Assembly (NCBI GenBank): GCA_012837655.1
Contig: DUQT01000228.1
Location: forward strand, 1 to 8,345
Origin: Actinomyces sp.
Lineage (GTDB): Bacteria; Actinomycetota; Actinomycetes; Actinomycetales; Actinomycetaceae
Length of the DNA stretch: 8,345 bases
Reading direction: 5' to 3'
Shown: in pieces, positions 1 through 6,012 of the stretch
Layout: the number at the start of each line of letters is the position of its first letter
Position numbering within the stretch: position 1 is the first letter of the stretch
Notes under the pieces: generated by a model
Told to the model about the DNA's origin: nothing
The model's database searches: none
Seen by the model: the letters and a program-made list of their open reading frames with translations, nothing else
Translations under genes and position numbers: made by a program

Positions 1-258
1 ATTTACCTTGAGCACGTGGGCGAAGCTTCAGACCTGTACCTGGGTCAGGTGAATAACCTCGCCAGTTTGAACCTTGCGGCAGGAAACTTTGAAGAGGCCG
101 CTAAGAAGCTGGAGTGGGTTGTGCGCAGGGCCAGGGAATCGTTTGGTCCGACCTCGCAACCGGCGCAGATTTCGGCACGAAACCTGGCGTACGCGTATAA
201 ACAGCTTGGACGCGACGATGATGCGCAGCGAGTGGCTGCGGAAGCGGACTCCAAATGA
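1..258 (+). CDS. TPR-repeat protein, C-terminal fragment
   Basis: This reading frame is open from the first base of the window (Ile-Tyr-Leu-Glu-His before the first possible GTG at 16), so the start lies to the left and only the last 85 residues are visible. Two helix-turn-helix TPR-like units can be seen. The first runs from about NNLASLNLAAGNFEEA through the helix ending near ARESFGP. The second is NLAYAYKQLGRDDDA followed by a short terminal helix. The Asn-Leu-Ala...Gly...Ala spacing is that of TPR_10/TPR_12-type (kinesin-light-chain-like) repeats, which are protein-binding scaffolds. No catalytic motif is visible. Its TGA stop overlaps the ATG of the next gene (ATGA), which implies translational coupling and a shared role with the DUF4037 protein. 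The family call is secure for the repeat type; the function is unknown. Confidence 0.8.
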   Translation: MYLEHVGEASDLYLGQVNNLASLNLAAGNFEEAAKKLEWVVRRARESFGPTSQPAQISARNLAYAYKQLGRDDDAQRVAAEADSK

Positions 259-1139
259 GTGAGTGCATCAAGGATCTCGAACGGGCCCAACTCTGGTGGA
301 TGCTAAGCATCGAGCCGGCAGTGACTCGTGAACTGCCCGACCTGTACCCGTACATGACGGCTGGTTTGGTGGGGGACGGTTCAGACTGCTTCGGGTTTGA
401 TGACGAGATCTCCGCAGACCACGACACGCAAACGCGCGTGAAGATTTGGTTGCCAGACGGTGCGTACTCTGATCTGGCGGCCTCACGCATCCTTGACGCG
501 ACGGCCCACCTGAGCGAAGGCACGATCAGCGTTGAATCAGTGACTGAGTTTTATCGGCGGTACACGGGCCTTGACTGGACGCCGCGAAATTGGAGCGAGT
601 GGATCGCGATCCCCGAAAAGAACCTGGCGGCCGCAACAAACGGTGACGTCTTTTATGACGGCGGAGGCCGTTTCTCAAGACGCCGCGAGGCCCTGAAATC
701 CTACTATCCCGAGGGCGTGCGCCTAAAGCTGCTCGAGGCTCGAGTTATTACGATGGGCCAGGCCGGGCAATACAACTTCCCGCGGTGCTTGTCGCGCGGG
801 GAGCGTGTGGGCGCAGCGTTGGCAAAGGCGCGGTTCATGGAGGCGGCGATTTCCGCTGTTTTCCTTTTGAACCGCCAGTATTGCCCGTTTTATAAGTGGG
901 CGGGTCGCGCACTGGAGGACCTGCCGGTTTTGAGCGAGGTTTCTGAGTACCTAGAAATCCTCGCAGTGGAATATGACCGCGTTGAGCCAGTTGAATCGAT
1001 CTGTAGGGCGGTGCTGGGTGAGCTACGTGTACAGGGACTCACCGACCTGCCAACGGATTTCCTGGTTCCTCATTCCGCGGCAATCAGAGAGTTGATTACT
1101 GAAGAGGATTTAAGAGAGGTAAACCTATGGAAAATGTAA
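255..1139 (+). CDS. DUF4037 domain protein, nucleotidyltransferase-like
   Basis: A complete 294-residue protein. Residues 42-57 read GSDCFGFDDEISADHD, the hallmark of DUF4037 proteins. The Gly-Ser followed by Asp-His-Asp resembles the GS...DxD signature of the polymerase-beta-like nucleotidyltransferase fold. A third catalytic carboxylate is not obvious in the strand that follows (RVKIWL), so activity is uncertain. Other segments that I recognise from the family are IPEKNLAAATNGDVFYD (about 118-134), QAGQYNFPRCLSRGE (about 169-183) and FLLNRQYCPFYKWAGRALEDLP (about 203-224, written here only as the key stretch RQYCPFYKW). There is no signal peptide or membrane segment, so it is likely cytoplasmic. 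The ATG start overlaps the previous stop by 4 bases, and its own 3' end overlaps the next start by 13 bases. The substrate is unknown. An RNA- or small-molecule-directed nucleotidyltransferase is possible but inferred only from the fold-like motif. Confidence 0.85.
   Translation: MSECIKDLERAQLWWMLSIEPAVTRELPDLYPYMTAGLVGDGSDCFGFDDEISADHDTQTRVKIWLPDGAYSDLAASRILDATAHLSEGTISVESVTEFYRRYTGLDWTPRNWSEWIAIPEKNLAAATNGDVFYDGGGRFSRRREALKSYYPEGVRLKLLEARVITMGQAGQYNFPRCLSRGERVGAALAKARFMEAAISAVFLLNRQYCPFYKWAGRALEDLPVLSEVSEYLEILAVEYDRVEPVESICRAVLGELRVQGLTDLPTDFLVPHSAAIRELITEEDLREVNLWKM
1114..1119 (+). promoter_or_regulatory. Ribosome binding site for the DUF4125 gene
   Basis: GAGAGG lies 7 bases before the ATG at 1127, inside the end of the DUF4037 gene. 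It supports ATG 1127 as the real start and a translationally coupled arrangement. Confidence 0.65.
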
Positions 1140-1781
1140 AGATTGAAACGGATCCAGCCCGAGTCGGCCTGATTGACGCGATCGTTGAGGGGGAGTGGGA
1201 GATGTTCCACTCCGTCAACAATGTGGGCGGTCCGGCAGAGTGCCAATCCCAGCAAAATACTTTCGAAATCATGCGTCGAGCCCAATTCAGCACCTGGGGT
1301 GACAAGACGCTCAGCTGCTACTTGGAAGACATCAAGAAGGCTCAGATTCAAGGCCGAAATCTGATGACGGAAAAGTACGCCCGCATGATGGCTGTCACCC
1401 ATCCCGCCGAATTTGAGCAGATTGCCCCCCATGCTTCCCCCTGTCGACGCGCAAGTCGTCGAGATGGCTACAAAGATCGCCGCATACCACGAGAAGTGGG
1501 ACGTGGAAGCCGCGGAGAAGTATCCATTTATTCGCGCTAACGGCAGGCCGTTTGATGGTGAAGCTCCACAGGAGCAAACCCCGGCCGATACCTACATGCG
1601 TGCGGAGCTTCTAACCTATTCGCCAGATACTTTGCTCTACTTGCTAAAGGACGTCGAGACTGCAGCAACTGAACGACGAAATGTCGTAATCGAGCAACTT
1701 GACGCCACCATGAAGCAGTACGGTTGGTCAGATATTAACGAGGCCGAGCAATACCTGTCTAAGAAAGCGGCCCGCGTATGA
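1127..1781 (+). pseudogene. DUF4125 family gene, frameshifted at a C6 run
   Basis: The first half (from ATG 1127) has family-typical segments EWEMFHSVNNVGGPAECQ, TFEIMRRAQ and GRNLMTEKYARMM. After GCC-CCC at 1422-1430 this frame turns into an unrelated Arg-rich tail that stops at 1540. The +1 frame carries the missing half: MLPPVDAQVVEMATKIAAYH, WDVEAAEKYPFIRANGRP, DTYMRAELLTYSPDTLLYL and a C-terminal YGWSDINEAEQYLSKK, ending in TGA at 1779-1781. Removing one C from the six-C tract at 1425-1430 joins them as ...EQIAPMLPPVDAQ..., giving about 217 residues, a normal-looking full-length DUF4125 protein. The function of the family is unknown, and the protein has no membrane segment. The break could be a real inactivating indel, a phase-variable tract, a +1 ribosomal frameshift, or a sequencing or assembly error in a homopolymer. 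Codon and protein quality after the break is intact, so any damage is recent. Confidence 0.85.
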
Positions 1782-1807
1782 GTTGACCGCTCGAATGCGT
1801 AAGTAAG

Positions 1808-1819
1808 GTTCGCGCGAAC
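1808..1819. repeat. 12-bp perfect palindrome GTTCGCGCGAAC
   Basis: GTTCGCGCGAAC is its own reverse complement and is followed at once by a second GCGAAC (1820-1825). It sits in the 105-base gap between the convergent DUF4125 and activase genes, 26 bases after the DUF4125 stop. It could be a short hairpin or a protein-binding site; nothing in the sequence decides this. Confidence 0.4.
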
Positions 1820-1841
1820 GCGAACACTGTATGGGAAGGTT

Positions 1842-1876
1842 GAAGGCCTGATGCAATGGGTTTGCATCAGGCCTTC
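1842..1876. terminator. Bidirectional hairpin between convergent genes
   Basis: A perfect 15-bp inverted repeat (GAAGGCCTGATGCAA at 1842-1856 and its complement at 1862-1876) encloses a 5-base loop, TGGGT. It lies 60 bases after the DUF4125 stop and 10 bases after the activase stop, where a shared terminator is expected. Neither strand has a clear U-tract after the stem, so it is either a U-less terminator or a 3'-end stabilising stem. Confidence 0.75.
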
Positions 1877-1886
1877 GGCTTGTGGG

Positions 1887-2840
1887 CTAGAACGGAGTGT
1901 TTGAACCGATGTAGCATTCGAGGCCGGCTTTGCGGATCCTCGATGCAATGTGTTCCATCAGCTCATCGCTAGGCGGGACCATGTCCTTCGCCTTGTAGTC
2001 CATGTCGAGCTGCTCGTACTTTGATTCACCAAGGCGGTGGAAGGGCAGGATATTGACCTCGTATGTGCCGATATCCTTACAGAAAGCGGCCGTCTCATCG
2101 ATGTTTTCGTCATCGTCGTTGTAACCGACAATGATTGGAATACGAATGATTTGGCGCAGCTTGCCTTCATTTGCCATTCCAGCGATGTGGCGAAGATTTT
2201 CCAAAATCTTCCGATTCGATTTTGTGGTGCCCATCCGGTGTTTTTCGGGGTTCATATGTTTGAGGTCGTTGAACGCCCACTCGACGTGCTCATAGATGTG
2301 GCGCAGATGCTCCCAGTTGCCCATTGAGGAGGACTCCACTGCTGTGTGGATGTAACGTTCTTGCAACTCTTTGAGGAACCTGGATACGAACCGCCACTGC
2401 ATGGCGATTTCGCCGCCGCCAACAGTTACGCCGCCTTCACCGCCCCAGTACTGGGCGTCACGTTCAACTCTGTGCAGCAACTCATCTAGCGTGTAGACCT
2501 TGCCAGCGAGGGCGAGTGCGTCGTGGTAGCACCCTTCAACACAGTCGTAGGTGGTGCACTGCAAGCACTTGGTTCGGTCGATCGTAATGTATTCGTCTGG
2601 CCCTGATGCACTGATTGCGTCGTGTGGGCAAATCTTACGATCGATGCAGCCGTGGCACTTATCGCACTTGGTTCGGCGATACATCACTTCTTGTTTCATT
2701 TTGAGCGATTCGGGGTTGCAACACCAGTAGCATCCCAGTGGGCATCCCTTAAAGAACACGAGCGTCCTGGAGCCTGGTCCGTCGTGTACGGAGAATCCTT
2801 GGATATCGAAGATCATTGCTTCGTTGTCTGGATCAAGCAT
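1887..2840 (-). CDS. Glycyl radical enzyme activase (radical SAM)
   Basis: This 317-residue protein should generate the glycyl radical on the enzyme encoded at 6013-8345, using S-adenosylmethionine and a [4Fe-4S] cluster. The radical-SAM motif is Cys33-x3-Cys37-x2-Cys40 (CPLGCYWC), followed directly by an extra Cys41. It is preceded by the activase signature around residues 15-31 (GFSVHDGPGSRTLVFFK). An inserted ferredoxin-like region of roughly residues 59-107 has two Cys sets, C59/C62/C65/C71 and C92/C95/C100/C104. This makes it an activase of the type that serves non-pyruvate GREs, not the short PflA type. A GGE-type SAM-contact motif (VTVGGGE) follows. I chose ATG 2840 because it has an AAGGA site 10 bases upstream. 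The longer in-frame ATG at 2912 would overlap the regulator gene and adds 24 non-conserved residues. The gene follows the regulator by 32 bases and is probably the last of the operon. Confidence 0.93.
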   Translation of the reverse strand: MLDPDNEAMIFDIQGFSVHDGPGSRTLVFFKGCPLGCYWCCNPESLKMKQEVMYRRTKCDKCHGCIDRKICPHDAISASGPDEYITIDRTKCLQCTTYDCVEGCYHDALALAGKVYTLDELLHRVERDAQYWGGEGGVTVGGGEIAMQWRFVSRFLKELQERYIHTAVESSSMGNWEHLRHIYEHVEWAFNDLKHMNPEKHRMGTTKSNRKILENLRHIAGMANEGKLRQIIRIPIIVGYNDDDENIDETAAFCKDIGTYEVNILPFHRLGESKYEQLDMDYKAKDMVPPSDELMEHIASRIRKAGLECYIGSNTPF

Positions 2841-2850
2841 CGTTGCTGGT

Positions 2851-2858
2851 TCCTTTCC
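2851..2858 (-). promoter_or_regulatory. Ribosome binding site for the activase gene
   Basis: On the minus strand GGAAAGGA ends 10 bases before ATG 2840. It decides in favour of this start over the in-frame ATG at 2912, which lies inside the regulator gene. Confidence 0.55.
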
Positions 2859-2872
2859 GATAATTCGCAGAT

Positions 2873-4546
2873 CTAATTTTGAAAATACTGGTAAACGCGC
2901 AGTGCGAGCCAAGCAGCCCCGCGCCCATCTAGCGTGCTGATGTCGACCGGAAGCAGTTCATCGATTCGGTCTACTCGATAACGCATGGTATTTACGTGCA
3001 TGTGTAGTTCCCGGGCTGCGGCCGTGTAGGAGCCGCACTGGTTGAGGAAGGCCTCTAGGGATTCAATAAGCCCGGGATAAGTTTCTTCTTTGTCGATAAG
3101 TGGACCAAGAACGTAGTTAACGTAGTCTTGAGCTTTATTTGGATTTTCAACAAATGAGGCAAACATTAGATAGTGACCTAGGGTTTCGTAGGCATCCACA
3201 GGGCCAATGTTGAAGCCCTTCACTATGGTTAGCGTTTCGTTTGACTTCTGGGCAGACTCAATGACTTCACTAATACCGTGTGCCTGAGTGCCGATGCCGC
3301 AGACAACCTTGACGGAATTTCGTTCCTCGAGGGTTGTAACCAGTCGTTGCATTACGCGCTTCACTTCGGCAACGGGATGATCTCCAAATAGGAGGATTGC
3401 AACCCCTTGCTCCCATGTGGATACGAGGTAGCTTCGATCCGAACCGTAGATTTCGCGCATTGCCTGCAGTGTGGCGAGGCCGACGTTTTCGCCAATGCCA
3501 GCATGTGGGTCGTCTTGGGATACGCCGTTTATGGACAGCAAGATCATTCGCATATCTTGAGACAGACGCAGGCCAGTTAGCGTGGCTCTGTGAGCAATGG
3601 TTTTAGCATCTGGATTCTCTGCCAGTATGGCTGCGAACAGTTCCCTGCGGGCAATGGTTTCAGCCATCCGCGCGCGGTTTCTGTCAGTGAGGTCTGCTAC
3701 GAGTACGTCCGCCAGGGTGACGAATAGGTGCACCTTCTCTGCACTCAGGCTCTTGCGTTCATGTATCACGCAGTATCCGAGGATTCGTTCAGAGCTTGCA
3801 ATGGGGCGCATTAGTAGCCGTCCCGCGCTATCTGGGGAAGACTCCGCGTACAGGGGCTGCATCTTTCTGCACACGTTGGGATCGACGGCTATGTCGGTTG
3901 GAATTGTAGCCATTTCGCCAAGTGTTCGAACACGCCGGGGAATATCAAGCATGCGGAATTCTTTTTCACGAACAGCGCGCGAAGCCTCAATTAGGTTGTA
4001 GTTTTCGTCAAACAGCATCACTGCAGTATTGAGGTATTCGCTGATTCGGTTAACTCCAAAGTGTCGGGAGTGGGCTTCAGCCATTTCGTGAATGAATGAG
4101 GCAAGAATCTGCTGGCGCTCCTCAATGCCCGCAATCTTGTGCTCTGTGAGGAGCCGATAGACGACGTCGGACACTAGGGCCTGCGTCGTGCTTTCGCCAA
4201 ATTCGATAATGGGGAAGTCGTACTCGTCTCCGAGTTTTATGATGCTTTCTGGAATCTCCCCGATGAATCTGTGGGTCTTAACCGCCAGACAGGCGCTCTT
4301 TGCTTGAATGATTCCGTAAACCCAGCTGTAGAACAGTTCTTCGTCCACACCACCGTGGTCGTTCGCAAAGTAACGACCGGTGGTGTGGACGAGTTCGTAT
4401 CCAGAAAGCCACATGGCGATATCTGGAATTTCAGCTACAGCAACTGAACGCACCTCGTTTGTCACACCCTTCTTTCCGCCGAGCAAACGTGCGTCGGAGA
4501 ATTCGGGTGCTTCGAGTACGTCTTTGACAGTTACGTAGTCTGCCAT
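2873..4546 (-). CDS. PucR/CdaR-family transcription regulator
   Basis: A 557-residue cytoplasmic regulator. An N-terminal PucR-type sensory domain spans about residues 1-125 (starts MADYVTVKDVLEAPEF, with AEIPDIAMWLSGYELVHTTG). A central region contains a GAF-like stretch and a CdaR GGDEF-like domain (about 290-430, with ELFAAILAENPDA near its start). The C-terminal PucR helix-turn-helix starts near residue 505: GSYTAAARELHMHVNTMRYR then VDRIDELL. Members of this family usually sense small metabolites and often activate neighbouring catabolic genes. Lying between the transporter and the activase of a GRE operon, it probably senses the aromatic acid or its product; that is inference. ATG 4546 is preferred because AAGAGG lies 8 bases upstream. 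The in-frame ATG at 4567 has no ribosome binding site and its AUG follows the 14-bp palindrome closely. Confidence 0.9.
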   Translation of the reverse strand: MADYVTVKDVLEAPEFSDARLLGGKKGVTNEVRSVAVAEIPDIAMWLSGYELVHTTGRYFANDHGGVDEELFYSWVYGIIQAKSACLAVKTHRFIGEIPESIIKLGDEYDFPIIEFGESTTQALVSDVVYRLLTEHKIAGIEERQQILASFIHEMAEAHSRHFGVNRISEYLNTAVMLFDENYNLIEASRAVREKEFRMLDIPRRVRTLGEMATIPTDIAVDPNVCRKMQPLYAESSPDSAGRLLMRPIASSERILGYCVIHERKSLSAEKVHLFVTLADVLVADLTDRNRARMAETIARRELFAAILAENPDAKTIAHRATLTGLRLSQDMRMILLSINGVSQDDPHAGIGENVGLATLQAMREIYGSDRSYLVSTWEQGVAILLFGDHPVAEVKRVMQRLVTTLEERNSVKVVCGIGTQAHGISEVIESAQKSNETLTIVKGFNIGPVDAYETLGHYLMFASFVENPNKAQDYVNYVLGPLIDKEETYPGLIESLEAFLNQCGSYTAAARELHMHVNTMRYRVDRIDELLPVDISTLDGRGAAWLALRVYQYFQN

Positions 4547-4554
4547 TCCTATCG

Positions 4555-4560
4555 CCTCTT
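4555..4560 (-). promoter_or_regulatory. Ribosome binding site for the PucR-type gene
   Basis: AAGAGG on the minus strand, 8 bases before ATG 4546. It supports the shorter start; the ATG at 4567 has no comparable site. Confidence 0.6.
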
Positions 4561-4575
4561 GTTTCATCTAGTAAG

Positions 4576-4589
4576 CGAACCTAGGTTCG
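4576..4589. promoter_or_regulatory. 14-bp palindrome CGAAC-CTAG-GTTCG, possible operator
   Basis: CGAACCTAGGTTCG is a perfect palindrome, 29 bases upstream of the regulator start at 4546 and 28 bases after the transporter stop. Two explanations fit: an autoregulatory site for the PucR-type protein, or a LexA-like box, since its arms match the CGAAC-N4-GTTCG arms known from Gram-positive SOS boxes. The central CTAG does not fit the usual purine/pyrimidine alternation of those boxes. No convincing -10/-35 pair was found around it. Confidence 0.45.
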
Positions 4590-4617
4590 TCTGGCTGGAA
4601 TATCCAACCAAACTTGC

Positions 4618-5919
4618 CTAATTCGCGTTCTCCTTCTTCCTCGGTCGTGCCAGCATAATGAAGAATGCGGACAGCAAACTGAATACGCCTAGATATCCGA
4701 ACACGGCGCCGTAGGAACCGGTCTTGTCTAGCACGAAGTCGGACAGCAGCGGGCCAATTAGTCCACCGACAAATCCGTAGGCGGTAAAGATGTAACCGAA
4801 GATGATGGGGAAGTACTTCAATCCGAATAGGTCGGTACCAAGGGGAGCTGTAATCGCGAACAGCGTACCGAATGCAAAACCAACCAATGCAGTCAGAATA
4901 CACAGCACAACCGTGTTTGTTTGGGACGGAAGTACGAAGTAAGCGACACCAGCAAGTGTGAAGGCGATTGCGCCCAACAAGTTGCGGCCAACTACGTCCG
5001 ACAGTACGCCCGCAAGGATACGAGAGAACCCGTTCGTGAGGTTGAATGCCGTAAGCATCGCGACACCGGACGCGGCGAAACCGATGCTGGACAGATGCCC
5101 TCCGTAGGACGTTGAAAGCGTAACCATGGAGATACCAGCTGCACCCATGAAGCTCCAGGTGAGCCAGATGAACCAGAATTCTTTGCTACGAACAGCCTTG
5201 CCTGGTTCAACGTCATCCGCAGGCGCGCCATGTCCACACCTCTTGGTCTCGGCGTGTAGCTCTATCTGCGCAGCATTTTCCTCAGGCGTTAGCTTGGAAC
5301 GTTCGGGCATTTCTGAAATCGCAGCCGCAACAATGTTGGTGACTACGATGAGTACCATCAGTACCCAGCCCATCTTTTCGTATCCCATTGAATCGAACAT
5401 GATCTTGAAAATGGGAGACATGATCGCAGCGGACAGACCGAACATTAGGTTCACGATGCCTGTTACGAGTCCGCGCCGGTGCGGATACCAGTGCTGAACG
5501 GTTGTCAGTGATGGGGAATAGAAGTATGAGGACGCAAATCCGTTTAGGAATCCCCACAGGTATAGCACATAGATTGAGTTGGCCTTGATAACTAGGATCA
5601 TGCACACGACCAGCATGGCTGTGCCGATAAGGTACGAATTGCGGGTACCTAGCCGCATGTGCATTTTGCCAGCCACGAATGTGGAAATACCGAGGGATAG
5701 CACGACGAATGTCATGATCCAGGACAGCTCACCAGGTGTTGCTCCGAATCGCTCTGCCCAGACGGGACGCATTAGGCCCGGGTAGCCAAAAAGTAAGGCA
5801 CCGGTCCAAAACGTTGAGATAGTGCCTCCGATGACGGCGAGGCGCGCATGCCTGTCGCGACCTTCGTAGTCAGGTTTTATCGAACCTGGACTAGCACTAG
5901 TTGTTGATGTGGTTGCCAT
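4618..5919 (-). CDS. MFS transporter, oxalate/formate-antiporter type
   Basis: A 433-residue integral membrane protein with about 12 hydrophobic segments in two sets of six. They are separated by a charged cytoplasmic loop at about residues 204-246 (EMPERSKLTPEENAAQIE within it). Recognisable features are GYPGLMRPVWAERFG (45-59), the HWYPHRRGLVTG segment (143-154) typical of the oxalate/formate antiporter (OFA) subfamily, and a motif-A-like GVLSDVVGRN (304-313) in the second half. OFA-type carriers move organic anions, often by exchange or proton symport. Placed directly after the GRE gene, it most likely imports the carboxylic acid substrate; this is inference from context. ATG 5919 is chosen because GGAGAGG lies 5 bases upstream. 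The in-frame ATG at 6000 would start inside the intercistronic hairpin and add a basic, non-membrane extension. The gap to the GRE stop is 93 bases. Confidence 0.9.
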   Translation of the reverse strand: MATTSTTSASPGSIKPDYEGRDRHARLAVIGGTISTFWTGALLFGYPGLMRPVWAERFGATPGELSWIMTFVVLSLGISTFVAGKMHMRLGTRNSYLIGTAMLVVCMILVIKANSIYVLYLWGFLNGFASSYFYSPSLTTVQHWYPHRRGLVTGIVNLMFGLSAAIMSPIFKIMFDSMGYEKMGWVLMVLIVVTNIVAAAISEMPERSKLTPEENAAQIELHAETKRCGHGAPADDVEPGKAVRSKEFWFIWLTWSFMGAAGISMVTLSTSYGGHLSSIGFAASGVAMLTAFNLTNGFSRILAGVLSDVVGRNLLGAIAFTLAGVAYFVLPSQTNTVVLCILTALVGFAFGTLFAITAPLGTDLFGLKYFPIIFGYIFTAYGFVGGLIGPLLSDFVLDKTGSYGAVFGYLGVFSLLSAFFIMLARPRKKENAN

Positions 5920-5924
5920 GTCGA

Positions 5925-5931
5925 CCTCTCC
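5925..5931 (-). promoter_or_regulatory. Ribosome binding site for the MFS gene
   Basis: GGAGAGG on the minus strand, 5 bases before ATG 5919. It is the strongest Shine-Dalgarno match in the operon and decides the start against the ATG at 6000. Confidence 0.7.
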
Positions 5932-5961
5932 GACTAAGTCTTTGGTCTTTTTGATTGTATG

Positions 5962-5998
5962 GAGGGGAGGGCGAGCCGTGACTACTCGCCCTCCCCTC
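5962..5998 (-). terminator. Intercistronic hairpin after the GRE gene
   Basis: A perfect 14-bp, GC-rich inverted repeat (5962-5975 with 5985-5998) has a 9-base loop. On the transcribed strand it begins 14 bases after the GRE stop codon. The bases after the stem read CATACAATCAAAAAGACC, with no U-tract. It is therefore probably a partial terminator or a 3'-end stabiliser of the GRE message, giving more GRE than transporter, regulator and activase. The downstream genes have no obvious promoter in the remaining gap, so readthrough is expected. Confidence 0.7.
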
Positions 5999-6012
5999 AA
6001 TTTCTCTGGGGG

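Noticed and set aside
1127..1540. Arg-rich C-terminal tail of the first DUF4125 frame as a real protein end
   Set aside because: The residues after 1430 have no family similarity, while the +1 frame carries the expected continuation. The tail is an artefact of the shifted frame.
2841..2912. Extended start of the activase at ATG 2912
   Set aside because: It overlaps the regulator gene by 40 bases and adds 24 residues with no activase signature; ATG 2840 has a usable ribosome binding site.
4592..4610. Short hairpin TGGCTGGA-ATA-TCCAACCA next to the palindrome
   Set aside because: The stem has a mismatch, is short and is not followed by a U-tract. Too weak to call a terminator or attenuator.
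5920..6000. Extended start of the MFS protein at ATG 6000
   Set aside because: It would place the first codons inside the intercistronic hairpin, lacks a ribosome binding site and adds a basic tail not expected for this family. ATG 5919 has GGAGAGG 5 bases upstream.
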